64,000 nucleotides of DNA, from NCBI GenBank assembly GCA_016712525.1, contig JADJQX010000006.1, positions 558,001 to 622,000 on the forward strand, read 5' to 3'. The stretch is from Myxococcales bacterium. GTDB lineage: Bacteria; Myxococcota_A; Polyangia; Polyangiales; Polyangiaceae. Below the pieces are notes generated by a model. That model ran no database searches and had not been told where the DNA came from. It saw only the letters and a list, made by a program, of their open reading frames with translations. Shown piece by piece: positions 1 to 9,768 of this stretch; positions within the stretch are counted from its first letter, which is position 1; each line of letters opens with the position of its first letter. A program made the position numbers and the translations under genes.

Positions 1-512
1 TCCTCGTGTCCGCACCCACGCGCGCCCGCGCCGCGGAGGCCGAAGCGACGCGCCCCTCGGCGAGCGTGCCGAAGAACGTCGTGCTCGCCGACCTCGGGCT
101 CCACGTCATCGCGCTCGGCTACCAGCGTACCCTCTCCGACCACGTGGCGCTGTCGGTGTCGGGCGGCCTCTACGACCCTTGGACGGTCACCGACAAGGTC
201 GGAGACATCCGCGGCGCCATGCTCCGCGTGAGGCCCTACTTCTTCTTTACGGATCATGCCCCGCGGGGCGTGTGGATCTCGCCCTTCGCCCAAGGCGCCG
301 TGGTGAGGGGCACGTCGCAGGGCGAGGCTCGCACCGGAGGAGCCTTCGCCCTGGGCGCCGCGGCGGGGTACGCGTTTTTGTTCGGCGATGTCGTGCACCT
401 CTCGCTCGGCGTCGGAGGTCAGCTCCACTACGCCCGCGTGGGCACCGACGCGCCCCCGTCGTTCTATACGGCCGGCATTCACGTCGACGGAACGGTCGGC
501 TTCGCCTTCTGA
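1..512 (+). CDS. Outer-membrane beta-barrel-like protein, 5' truncated
   Basis: The reading frame is open from the window edge, so the gene begins upstream. The first visible residues end in an Ala-rich ARAAEAEA stretch that looks like the end of a Sec signal peptide. The remaining ~150 residues alternate polar and aromatic/hydrophobic residues in short strands (LGLHVIALGYQ, VALSVSGGLYDPW, MLRVRPYFFF, GAAAGYAFLFG) and end in VGFAF, a terminal-Phe ending typical of outer-membrane barrels. No catalytic motif is visible. The GTG at 6 is an internal codon rather than a convincing start. Exact family unknown. Confidence 0.6.
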   Translation, partial: LVSAPTRARAAEAEATRPSASVPKNVVLADLGLHVIALGYQRTLSDHVALSVSGGLYDPWTVTDKVGDIRGAMLRVRPYFFFTDHAPRGVWISPFAQGAVVRGTSQGEARTGGAFALGAAAGYAFLFGDVVHLSLGVGGQLHYARVGTDAPPSFYTAGIHVDGTVGFAF

Positions 513-556
513 CGGTCGCCTGCCGGTAGCTCGGGCTCGCGTGACGCGAGTCGAGT

Positions 557-3555
557 ATGGTGCGCGGCCCCTTGAGCTCCTCTCGTGCCTTCGATCCGCT
601 GCGCTACGGCCTTCGCGCCCTCGACGAGATGGCGCGCGAGCAGGCGAGCGTCGCTCCGCCGCCGCGGATCATGGGCGAGGTGTTCGCTCCCCACCCGATC
701 CTCCGATCCTCCGCGCCGGATGGCGCCGCGCTGTCGCTGCGTCTCTTCTCCGACTCGGCCGACGACGCCACCGACTTCGTGCTCGGCGCCGCGTCGCAGC
801 TCCGCCTCGAGCCCATTCCCGCGCGTGCCGCGCCGCTCTTCGAGGCGCACGCCACGTACCAGTCCGTCGAGTCCGACGAGTCGCTGACGTTCGGTTTTCC
901 GCTGGTCACCTACGTGCAGCAGGGCGCGAGCCGCGCCGCACCGCTCTTCTCCGTCGGCGGAGGTCGGGCGGTTTGGACCGTCGGAGATACCGCCTGGCGC
1001 CTCCCCCGCGCCGCCCGTGACGGTGTCCCCATGACGCTGCCCACCGCGCTCGTGCTCGAGCTCGACGAGGAGGCTTCGTACGGCATCCATGGTGGAGTCT
1101 GGCACTACCTCTTCGGCCTCGACGGCGGGACACTCGCCTCGGTCGCGCGTGCCTCGCGGTACGGCCTCGGCGCCCTCGTTCGTGCCGCGACGCGCGCCCT
1201 CGAGCTCGGCGGGGAGGGGGAGAGCACGTCCGAGGAGGAGCTCGAAGCCCCTCCGGAGGACACGTCCGACGTGACCGCCAAAGACCTCGACGCGCTCACG
1301 CTCGCGGCGAGCCGGAGGGCACCACCGAGCCGCGGGCTCCGGGCGTTTCCCCACGGCATCGCGATGCTGCCTCCCCGCGGCGATCCCACGAGCAGCCTCC
1401 GCACGGACCTCCGCGCCCTCCTCGACGACGTCGCGCCCGCGCGAGGTCCGCTCGCCGTGTACCTCGGCGCGCCCGCCGCGCCACCCCACGATGCACCGGT
1501 GTGGTCGTGTGGACGCATCTCGCCCACATCTTCGCAGCTCGCCGCGGCGCGCGCCTTCGAGGGGAGCTCGGATCTCGTCTCCGTGTGCGGGCCCCCGGGC
1601 TGCGGGAAGACCGCGTTGCTCCACGTGGTTGCCGCGCAGACGGTGGTCGCGTGTGCCCTGTCCGGCCAGTGGGACAAGGCCCCGCGCCGCTCCGCGCCCT
1701 GGCCCCTCGTCGTGACGAGCACGAACAACGCGGCGGTCGATCACGCCCTCGCCCCCTTCGTCGGCTCTCCGGAGATCCCGCTCGCTCTCCGGCTCGGCAA
1801 TCGGCGGTCCCTCGCCGAGGTCACCGCGAACGCGCTCGCCACGGCCGGCGCGGCCTTGTCCTCGCCTGGCGTCATGTCGCTCGAGCGCGCGCGCGCGGCG
1901 TTCGAGGACCTCGCAAAGCCCGTTCGGGCGGCGGAGCGGGCTCGTGTCGCCGCGGCTGCCGCGGAGCGTGAGCGCCTGTCGCGTCGAGGGGAGCTCGAGC
2001 GCCGCGCCGCCGCGCTTCGAACGCTCGTGGCTCGCGCCGAAGCCTCCCCCGTCCCTCTGTCGGAGCTCGACGTGTCGCTGGTCGCCGCGGCACGAAGCGC
2101 GCTCGCGGAGCACGCCGAGGCCGCCGATGCGCTCGTTCGCCTCCACCTCGAGGGCGCGCGGGCCTCCGTCGAGCGCGCGTGCGAAAAATGGGCACGCGCC
2201 AACGAGCTACGCTCCCCGCGGTTCGCGCCCGTGCTCTCGGCCCTCGGCCTCGCGCTGCCCTGTGGTCCGCTCGACGCGAGCCGCGCTCGTGAGAGCGCCG
2301 AGTCCCAAAGTGCCGGGCTCCGGGCCGTGGTCGGGCGCCTCGACGACCTGGCGAACGCGCTCGCTCTCCCCTCGTCGCGCCTCGAGCTCCTGGAGATCGA
2401 GGAAGAGCTCCGGCGTGCGCCCACCACCGCGTTGCACGCGCCCGCGCCGTCTTCGGACCTCTACGAAGCCGCGCTCCTCGTGAGAGACGCGTGGGCCCGC
2501 GAGCACCGCCAGGAGCTCTCGAAGCGGCTCACGACGGCCCTCGGAGCCGTGGGGGACGGGCGCGGGGCTCGCGCGAAGCCGCTCCCTCAAGCGCTCCTCG
2601 AGCTCGCGCCGCTCTTCCCGATCGCGGGATGCACGCTCTTGTCGATGCGCACGAGCTTCCCGCTCGACAAGGAGGTCGTCGATCGGCTCGTCGTCGACGA
2701 GGCCGCGCAATGTGCGCCCGTGTACGCCGTCCCGGCGCTCGCGCGCGCGAGGAGGGCCATGTTCACCGGGGACACGGCCCAGCTCCCGCCCGTGTACACG
2801 CTCGACCCTCGCGTCGACGAGCGCCTCGCCAAGGGGCTCGACGCCGCGAAAATCCAAGGGTTTCGCATGAGCGCCGAGGCGGTCACGTCGGCCCAAGCCG
2901 TGGCCGAGCCGCGCGCGCGCGCCCACGTCACGCTCGTCGAGCACTTTCGCTCGCAGCGCCCGATCGTGGAGCTCGCGTCGCGGTGGAGTGGATACTCCCT
3001 CGACGTCCGCACCGAGCCGCGTTCGCTCTCCGACGTCTCGTCGCGCCTCGTCGCTCCGGTCGTGACGATCGGCGTGCCGGGGCGAGGGGAGCGAGCTCCG
3101 GAGGGCGTCGTGAACGAAGCCGAGGTCGCCGTCGCCGTCGGCCTCGTCGACGCGCTGCTCCGCGACGGGATCCTCCCGTCCGACCTCGCCGTGCTCACCC
3201 CGTTCGTCGGGCAGTGCGCGCGCATCGAGCGTGAGCTCTTCGCGCGAGGTCTCGTCCAGAGGGGGGAGTGCTGGTGAGCACCGTGCACCGCCTGCAGGGT
3301 GGCGAGCGTCGCGTCGTCGTGTTCTCGGTGGCGGCGACGGCGAGGCGTCATCTCCGTTGGCTCGCCGAACGTCCGCACCTCCTTCACGTCGCCACGAGCC
3401 GCGCCCGCGACCACCTCGTCGTCCTGGTCGACCCCGACGCGGCGCTCTCCGAGCCCGCCCTCGCCCCCTTCGCCGAGCACGTGTCACGCGACGATCGCGC
3501 TGGACGCGCGTCTTTCGGCGTCGAAGCGGAGGTACGTGGCGCTCGTGGGGGATGA
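557..3555 (+). CDS. Superfamily 1 helicase (DNA2/UPF1-like), split by a -1 frameshift
   Basis: Two overlapping open frames together make one ~1000-residue SF1 helicase. Frame one (557-3277) has a Walker A (CGPPGCGKT, about residue 345), a UvrD/UPF1-type coiled insertion, a Walker B (LVVDEAAQ, about 714) and motif III (FTGDTAQLPP). It stops just before motif V. The second frame (from 3268) supplies motif V (STVHRLQGGE) and motif VI (HVATSRARDHLVVLVD) and stops at 3555. A missing base in the G run at 3261-3266 would rejoin them. Role in cells: ATP-driven nucleic-acid unwinding, target unknown. The ATG overlaps a TATGGT motif (556-561); an in-frame TTG at 572 is an alternative start. Function as sequenced is doubtful unless the frameshift is a read error. 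Confidence 0.85.
3260..3268 (+). other. Frameshift site in helicase gene
   Basis: Reading passes from the 557 frame to the 3268 frame here, equivalent to one base missing in the A-G6-A run. If one G were restored the protein would continue without interruption into motif V. A programmed -1 slip is less likely: the A-site GAG tRNA would have to re-pair on GGA. Confidence 0.75.
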
Positions 3556-3653
3556 CCTCACCGCGCCTCGTGCACCCCACGCGGCGCTCCTCGCGCGCCG
3601 ATTGCACGGTACAGGGCCCTCGAGAGCGCATTCGACGAATTGGGGGCGAGCCG

Positions 3654-3682
3654 TTGCTTTTCTCGTTTGCGAAGCCCATAGT
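3654..3682 (+). promoter_or_regulatory. Candidate promoter for the glycosyltransferase gene
   Basis: TTGCTT (3654-3659), a 17-nt spacer and CATAGT (3677-3682) lie ~70 nt before the GT4 start in a comparatively AT-rich patch. The match to the housekeeping consensus is weak (3/6 and 4/6). Confidence 0.25.
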
Positions 3683-3750
3683 GCCATTCCTGGTTCGGTC
3701 GTCGTACGTCGCGTTTCGCGCCGTGGGCGGGTGCGCTCGGCGGGAGGCGC

Positions 3751-6093
3751 ATGAACCATTTGCTCGATTCGTCCTCGATCGAACCGCTGCGTCGGATCGC
3801 GATGCTCGGGACACATTTGCCCCGCCTCTGCGGTATCGCGACGTTCTCGCATCACCTCTCTAGCGCGATCGCGGAGGAGCGCCCGGACGTCGACTGCTTC
3901 GTGGTCGCCATGAACGATCCGGGGCGCGTGCACGCCTATCCCGAGAGGGTGCGATTCGAGATCGCCGAGACCGACGTAGGCTCGTACCGTCGCGCCGCCG
4001 ACTACCTGAACGTCAACCCGACCGACGTCCTCTCGATTCAGCACGAATATGGCATTTTCGGAGGGAAGGCCGGCTCGCACCTCCTCGCGCTCATGCGCGA
4101 GCTCCGCATGCCCGCCGTCACGACGCTCCACACGATTTTGAGCGAGCCCGGGCCCGTGCACAAGGCCGTCATGGACGAGGTGCTCTCGCTCTCGGCGAGG
4201 GTCGTCGTCATGAGCGAGCGTGGTCGCGCGCTCCTCGAGGAGGTGCACGGCGTCCCTCACGAGAAGATCGATCTCGTGCCGCACGGGATACCGGTCGTAC
4301 CCGAGGCGTCGCGCAGCAAAGATAGGCTCGGCGTCGAGGGAAAGCAGGTGGTCCTCACCTTCGGGCTCTTGTCTCCCGACAAAGGCATCGAGAACGTCAT
4401 CGAGGCGCTCCCGCACATCGTGGAGCGCTTCCCGGATATCGTCTACGTCGTGCTCGGGGCCACCCATCCGCACGTCAAGGCGAGGCACGGCGAGACGTAC
4501 CGGCTCATGCTCGAGAGCCGCGCGAAGCAGCTCGGGGTCGACGGGAACATGATCTTCCACGACAGGTTCGTGAGCGAAGCCGAGCTCGCCGAGTTCCTGT
4601 CCGCGGCCGACATCTACGTGACTCCCTACCTGAAACCCGAGCAGATCACCTCGGGGACTCTGGCCTACGCCGTGGGCTCGGGCCGCGCCGTCATCTCGAC
4701 GCCGTACCATTACGCGCAAGAGCTCTTGGCGCACGATCGCGGCGTGCTCGTGCCGTGGCGTGATCCCGCGGCCATCGCCCGCGCGGTCGTCGAGCTGCTC
4801 TCCGACGACGTCGAACGAGAGCGAATGCGAGAGCGCGCCGCGAAGTATGGGCGCCACATGCAGTGGCCTGCCGTCGCGCGGTCGTACGTGCGGACCTTCG
4901 AGCGCGCGCGCGTCGAGCACGCAGGGCGCCTCCGCGCATCGTTCCAAGCGAAGACGCTGCGTCGTCGCCCGGCCGAGCTGCCATCTCCCGACTTGTCCCA
5001 CCTCCGCGCCATGACGGACGACACCGGGCTCATCCAACACGCCGCCTACAACGTACCCCGCTACGAAGACGGATACTGTGTCGACGACAACGCGCGGGCG
5101 ATGCTCCTCGTCGCTCACCTCGAAGAGGCCGGCACCGAAGACGAGCGGCTCGTTCGGTCGCTCGGCGATCGTTATCTCGCCTTCGTACGTTATGCCTTCG
5201 ACGGGACGAACGGCCGCTTCCGTAATTTCATGACCTTCGATCGCCGCTGGGTCGACGAGGTCGGCTCCGACGACAGCCACGCCCGCACGGTATGGGCGCT
5301 AGGCACGGTCGTCGGGCGCTCCCCCGAGGGGGCGCGAAGGAGGCTCGCGGGCGACTTGTTTCACGCGTCTCTCCCCGCCGTGACCCCGATGACGAGCCCG
5401 AGGGCATGGGCCTATACGCTCTTGGGTATCGACGAGTACTTAAAGGCATTTCAGGGAGAGACGAGCGTCGAGGCCCTCCGGGACGCGCTCGCCGATCGCC
5501 TCCTCGCCATGTACCTCTCGGTCGCGACCGAAGAGTGGCCATGGTTCGAATCTTCGGCGACGTACTGCAACGCACGGCTCTCCCAGGCGCTCCTCGTCTC
5601 GGGCGCCCGCGTCGGTCGGCCCGACATGACGGCCGCAGGGCTCCGCTCGCTCGCGTGGCTCGCTCGTGTCCAACGCTCGGATCAGGGGCACTTCTCCCCC
5701 ATCGGCACGAATGGCTTCTTCCGCTCGGGGGGGGCGATGGCCCTCTTCGACCAACAGCCCGTCGAGGCTTGTACGATGGTGTCGGCGTGCCTCGACGCGC
5801 GTCGTGTCACGGGGGACGAGCTCTGGGGGCGTCACGCATCACGCGCCATGGGTTGGTTCTTCGGTGAGAACCGGCTCCACACCTCGCTCTTCGACCCGAG
5901 CACCGGCGGCTGTCGCGACGGCCTCCACGCCGACCGCCCCAACGAGAACCAAGGGGCGGAGTCGACGCTCTCGTTCTTGCTCGCGCTCGCCGAGATGCGC
6001 GCGGCCGATCGCGTCGAGCTCGCTCGTGGAAGGTCGGCCCCGCCGCCCCCGCATGGTGCGGCGATCGCGGATGGGCAATGGTCGACTCCTTGA
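3751..6093 (+). CDS. GT4 glycosyltransferase fused to an alpha/alpha-toroid domain
   Basis: 780 residues. The N-terminal ~400 residues are a GT-B glycosyltransferase of family 4: an N-terminal Rossmann half (RRIAMLGTHLPRLCGIATF), then the nucleotide-sugar half with FGLLSPDKGIENVIEAL and the EQITSGTLAYAVGSG acceptor/phosphate segment. Residues ~415-760 are helical and Trp/His-rich (DNARAMLLV, DDSHARTVWALG, NENQGAESTLSFLLAL), resembling six-hairpin glycosidase toroids. No signal peptide, so cytoplasmic. A GGGAGG ribosome site precedes ATG 3751. The next gene, 225 nt on, is a GH130 phosphorylase, pointing to synthesis or turnover of a mannose-type glycan. The sugar donor cannot be told from sequence. 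Confidence 0.85.
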   Translation: MNHLLDSSSIEPLRRIAMLGTHLPRLCGIATFSHHLSSAIAEERPDVDCFVVAMNDPGRVHAYPERVRFEIAETDVGSYRRAADYLNVNPTDVLSIQHEYGIFGGKAGSHLLALMRELRMPAVTTLHTILSEPGPVHKAVMDEVLSLSARVVVMSERGRALLEEVHGVPHEKIDLVPHGIPVVPEASRSKDRLGVEGKQVVLTFGLLSPDKGIENVIEALPHIVERFPDIVYVVLGATHPHVKARHGETYRLMLESRAKQLGVDGNMIFHDRFVSEAELAEFLSAADIYVTPYLKPEQITSGTLAYAVGSGRAVISTPYHYAQELLAHDRGVLVPWRDPAAIARAVVELLSDDVERERMRERAAKYGRHMQWPAVARSYVRTFERARVEHAGRLRASFQAKTLRRRPAELPSPDLSHLRAMTDDTGLIQHAAYNVPRYEDGYCVDDNARAMLLVAHLEEAGTEDERLVRSLGDRYLAFVRYAFDGTNGRFRNFMTFDRRWVDEVGSDDSHARTVWALGTVVGRSPEGARRRLAGDLFHASLPAVTPMTSPRAWAYTLLGIDEYLKAFQGETSVEALRDALADRLLAMYLSVATEEWPWFESSATYCNARLSQALLVSGARVGRPDMTAAGLRSLAWLARVQRSDQGHFSPIGTNGFFRSGGAMALFDQQPVEACTMVSACLDARRVTGDELWGRHASRAMGWFFGENRLHTSLFDPSTGGCRDGLHADRPNENQGAESTLSFLLALAEMRAADRVELARGRSAPPPPHGAAIADGQWSTP

Positions 6094-6318
6094 GCCTCGC
6101 GCTCGGCGCGTCTCGCGAGGGGTCGAGCCCCAGCCGGCGGTCCCCCTCTCCGTCCGCGATCGCCGAGGTCTCCTGAGCTCTCCCTCGGAGGACCCGATCC
6201 TCCGCGCCCGAGGCGAAGCCCGATGCTGCCCCACCTCCTGGTTCGGGCCCCGACCAAAGGACGGCCGCGCCGCCGTTCGAGAATCCCGTTCGCCCATCGA
6301 GAGAAGGTAACCCGTCGA

Positions 6319-7275
6319 ATGTCCGTGACTCGCCGCTACGAAACGCTCCTCCATCGCCACCGTCGCAACCCCATCCTCACGGCGGACGACTGGCCATATC
6401 CGGTGCACACCGTCTTCAACCCGGGGGCGACGCGCCTCGCCGACGGGACTACCCTCTTGCTCTGCCGCGTCGAGGACCGACGTGGGCATTCGCACCTCTG
6501 CGCCGCGCGCTCGGCCAATGGCATCGATGGGTGGGTCATCGATCGCGAGCCCACGCTCATGGCCGACCCGGATCACTACCCGGAGGAGCTGTGGGGAATC
6601 GAGGATCCGCGAATCACGTTCGTCCCCGAGCTCGGGAAGTACGCGGTGACCTACACCGCGTTCGGCAAGAGCGGCCCCGGCCTCGCGCTCGCGCTCACCG
6701 AGGATTTTCGGACGTTCGAGCGCTTCGGTCTCGTCATGCCGCCCGACGACAAAGACGGCGCGCTCCTCCCCCATCGTATCGACGGCAGCTTCGCCTTGGT
6801 GCACCGGCCGATGCACGACACGGGCGCGCACGTCTGGATCTCGTTCTCCCCCGACCTCCGCAACTGGGGCAAGCACACGCTGATGCTCACCGCCCGCAAG
6901 GGCGCCTGGTGGGACGCGAACAAGGTCGGCCTCTCTCCGCCGCTCATCGAGACCCCGCGGGGCTGGCTCATGCTCTACCACGGCGTGCGCCACACGTGCT
7001 CGGGGGCGCTCTACCGGCTCGGGCTCGCCCTCTTCGCCCACGACGCGCCGTCCGTGCTGCTCGCGCGAGGCGACTCTTGGATCTTCGGCCCGGAGGCACC
7101 CTACGAGCGAGAGGGCGACGTCGGCATGGTCGCCTTCCCGTGCGGGTACACCCTCGGCGCCGACGGAGACAGCATCAACCTCTACTACGGCGCCGCCGAC
7201 AGCACGGTCGCGCTCGCCACGGGGAGCGTCAGCGAGCTGCTCTCGTGGCTCGATCGCAACGGCTCCTCCCCCTGA
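6319..7275 (+). CDS. GH130 family beta-mannoside phosphorylase
   Basis: 318 residues from ATG 6319, chosen because it follows GAGAAGG (6301-6307) and begins with the family-like RRNPILTADDWP. Family hallmarks: FNPGATRL, LLCRVEDR, GIEDPRIT (the Asp of this motif is the proposed proton donor in the family), the DKDGALLPHRI phosphate-side segment and YHGVRH. GH130 enzymes are five-blade propellers that phosphorolyse beta-1,4- or beta-1,2-mannosyl linkages to mannose-1-phosphate. No signal peptide is seen, so it acts in the cytoplasm with the upstream GT4/toroid protein. Linkage specificity is not readable here. Confidence 0.9.
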   Translation: MSVTRRYETLLHRHRRNPILTADDWPYPVHTVFNPGATRLADGTTLLLCRVEDRRGHSHLCAARSANGIDGWVIDREPTLMADPDHYPEELWGIEDPRITFVPELGKYAVTYTAFGKSGPGLALALTEDFRTFERFGLVMPPDDKDGALLPHRIDGSFALVHRPMHDTGAHVWISFSPDLRNWGKHTLMLTARKGAWWDANKVGLSPPLIETPRGWLMLYHGVRHTCSGALYRLGLALFAHDAPSVLLARGDSWIFGPEAPYEREGDVGMVAFPCGYTLGADGDSINLYYGAADSTVALATGSVSELLSWLDRNGSSP

Positions 7276-7459
7276 TGCCCCCGCGCCGGAGCCTCATCCG
7301 AGGTGGCTGCGGGCGGGGAGGGTGGCTTCGGGGAGGCGGACAACCGGCGCCTCGTCGCTTTTCTTCCCGTCCCCTCGGCGGAAAAGAACCGGCTCGGTCG
7401 CGCTCTCTTTTTTGCGCCTACCCACGGCCCCGCGTTCCACTTTTGCGCGCGTTCCGCGT

Positions 7460-7465
7460 TAGGAT
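7460..7465 (+). promoter_or_regulatory. -10 hexamer TAGGAT for a probable leaderless prc mRNA
   Basis: TAGGAT ends 6 nt before the GTG start at 7472, so transcription would begin at or next to the start codon. No Shine-Dalgarno fits. Same layout as seven other genes in the window. Confidence 0.5.
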
Positions 7466-7471
7466 CGGCAC

Positions 7472-9730
7472 GTGCGAAGAAAAGCCCTCCCTCTCGTCCT
7501 CGTCTCGATCCTCGTCGCCGCGTGCGGCTCCGCGAAATCCGGGACGCCACCCAAGGGCTCCTCCACCTCGTCGCCGCCCACGGCCTCGGCGTCGACCCTC
7601 GTCGTCGACAACGAGCTCCCCGAGGTTCCTGCCGATCCGCGCGAGCCCATCTTGGCCGACGCGGCGCTCGCGCTCCTCGGTAAGCAGCACGTCCTCCGAA
7701 AGCCCATCGACGACGCGCTCTCGCGCGACGCCTTCCAGAAGCTCGTCGAGGAGCTCGACGGCGGCAAGGTGCTCTTCCTCGAGGGCCACGTGCAGAAGCT
7801 CTCGCGCTTCGAGAACGACATCGACAACGAGCTCCGCGAGGGCAACCTCGTGGTCGCGCGAAAGGGGGCGGCCCTCGTCGCCGAGCGTCGCGCGATGGTC
7901 GCCAAGCTCGTCAAGACCCTCCTCGAGAAGCCGCTCGACTTCACCACGTCCGACTCGTTCGAGACGGACCCGAAAAAGCGTGTATTCTGCAAGACGGAGG
8001 CCGAGCTCGAGGCGCGATGGCGTTCCCTCCTGAAGCTGCAAGTGCTCGAGAGGAATCAACAATTCGAGGACATCCTCGAGTCTCGCGCGAAGCCGAAGGA
8101 CGAGAGCAAAAAGCCGAAGGACCCGGACGAGGCCAAACGCGAGGCGATCGCGGAGCGCGCGCTCGGCGAGATCCCCGCCACGTTCGAGGGGCGCGAGGCC
8201 AAGATTCGTAAGGAGCTCGCGACCCGCTACGAGACGCAGTTCACGCGCCTCAAGGTGACCGAGAAGCTCGAGCCCGCCGAGAACCTCTTGAACGCCGTGA
8301 ACGCCGTGTTCGACCCGCACACGACGTACATGCCGCCCGCCCAAGAGGCGAACTTCGACATCGCGATCACCGGCAAGCTCGAGGGGATCGGCGCGACGCT
8401 CCGCGAGCAGGACCACTACATCGTGGTGCACGATCTCGTCCCGGGCGGCGCGAGCTGGCAGCAGGGCAAGCTCGAGATTGGGGACCTCATCTTGGCGGTC
8501 GCTCAAGAGGGCAAAGATCCCGTCGACGCGACCGATCTCCCGATCGACAAGGTCGTCTCGATGATCCGCGGGCCCAAGGGCACCATCGTGGTGCTCACGG
8601 TCAAGAAGGCCGACGGACGGATCGAGACCATCTCCATCACCCGCGACGTCATCCGCATCGAAGCGACCTACGCGCGGGGCGCCGTCGTACGCTCCGGAAA
8701 GAACGGCGAGCCGGTCGGATACGTGTATCTTCCAGGCTTCTACGGAGACGTCGGAGGGCGCGGCAAACCTGGCGAGCGCAACGCGACGGACGACGTCCGC
8801 GCGATCCTCTCGGCCCTCCAGAAGAAGAAGGTCACGCAGCTCGTCCTCGACCTGCGCGGCAACGGCGGCGGGCTCCTCACGCACGCGCGGGACATCAGCG
8901 GGCTCTTCATTCCGCAGGGCCCCGTCGTCCAGACGCGGGACTCGGACGGCAAGATCGAGGTCCTCGCCGACACGGATCCGTCGGTCTCGTTCTCGGGCAA
9001 CGTGGTCGTGCTCGTGGATCGGTTCAGCGCCTCGGCGGCCGAGATCCTCGCGGGCGCCCTGCAAGACTACGAACGCGCGGTCGTCGTCGGGACGAGCGCC
9101 ACGCACGGCAAGGGCACGGTGCAGGCCGTGCTCGATCTCGATCGTATGCAGGCCAAGGGCAAAGAGCCGCTCGGGCTCTACAAGCTCACGGTGCAGGAGT
9201 ATTTCCGCGTGAGCGGCGGCTCCACCCAGCTGAAGGGGGTCGTGCCCGACGTGCTCCTCCCCGATCCGACCTCGTTCGTCGACTCGGGCGAGCGCACGCT
9301 CTACCACGCCATCCCGTGGACCTCGATCAAGAGCGCCCCCTACACGAAGCTCCCCCACACGTGGAAGGCGCCCGAGCTCGCGAGCGCCAGCGAGGCCCGC
9401 ACCAAAGCGAGCCCCGAGCTCGCCGCCGTCGCCGAGTTCGCTCGTATCCTCGGCGCACGCAAAGACAAGACCCTCGAGCCCCTCGAGCGCAAGGCCTGGC
9501 AAGACGCCAAGAAGGCCGCCAAGGCCGAGCTCGAGAAGGTCGATCCGAAGCGCAAGGATCGGAAGGTCGTGCTCGAGGTCGAGGCCCTCGCGGCGAGCCC
9601 CGCGGCCGGACCCGCGCCGACCGACGAGAAGATCCGCGCGCGCCTCGATCGCTGGAAGGACGAGCTCGCACGCGACGTGTGGGTCGACGAGTGCACGAGG
9701 ATCCTTGCCGATATGGCAAAGGCGAAATAG
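7472..9730 (+). CDS. prc: Tail-specific (C-terminal processing) protease, lipoprotein
   Basis: 752 residues, family S41. A lipoprotein signal with lipobox VAAC puts Cys near residue 19, so it is anchored in the envelope. The N-terminal helical region (LSRDAFQKLVEELDGGKVLFL) matches Prc/Tsp, followed by a PDZ domain (GIGATLRE through GDLILAVAQEGK). The Ser/Lys catalytic pair is visible: Ser in RFSASAAEIL (about 518) and Lys in THGKGTVQ (about 546). The C-terminal DUF3340-like tail is Lys/Glu-rich. Role: cleavage of envelope proteins from non-polar C termini and control of cell-wall hydrolases. Start is GTG. It stands alone, with a CPBP protease 38 nt downstream that may be co-transcribed. Confidence 0.95.
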   Translation: MRRKALPLVLVSILVAACGSAKSGTPPKGSSTSSPPTASASTLVVDNELPEVPADPREPILADAALALLGKQHVLRKPIDDALSRDAFQKLVEELDGGKVLFLEGHVQKLSRFENDIDNELREGNLVVARKGAALVAERRAMVAKLVKTLLEKPLDFTTSDSFETDPKKRVFCKTEAELEARWRSLLKLQVLERNQQFEDILESRAKPKDESKKPKDPDEAKREAIAERALGEIPATFEGREAKIRKELATRYETQFTRLKVTEKLEPAENLLNAVNAVFDPHTTYMPPAQEANFDIAITGKLEGIGATLREQDHYIVVHDLVPGGASWQQGKLEIGDLILAVAQEGKDPVDATDLPIDKVVSMIRGPKGTIVVLTVKKADGRIETISITRDVIRIEATYARGAVVRSGKNGEPVGYVYLPGFYGDVGGRGKPGERNATDDVRAILSALQKKKVTQLVLDLRGNGGGLLTHARDISGLFIPQGPVVQTRDSDGKIEVLADTDPSVSFSGNVVVLVDRFSASAAEILAGALQDYERAVVVGTSATHGKGTVQAVLDLDRMQAKGKEPLGLYKLTVQEYFRVSGGSTQLKGVVPDVLLPDPTSFVDSGERTLYHAIPWTSIKSAPYTKLPHTWKAPELASASEARTKASPELAAVAEFARILGARKDKTLEPLERKAWQDAKKAAKAELEKVDPKRKDRKVVLEVEALAASPAAGPAPTDEKIRARLDRWKDELARDVWVDECTRILADMAKAK

Positions 9731-9768
9731 CCTGAAATTTCGAGGGTGACTCGGGCTACTTGGGGGCC

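Noticed and set aside
479..2146. 555-codon minus-strand open frame over the helicase
   Set aside because: Arg/Glu-rich shadow of the real gene; no motif or start site.
3263..3268. Programmed -1 ribosomal frameshift in the helicase
   Set aside because: The A-site tRNA for GAG cannot re-pair on GGA, and no downstream stem-loop stands out; an indel is simpler.
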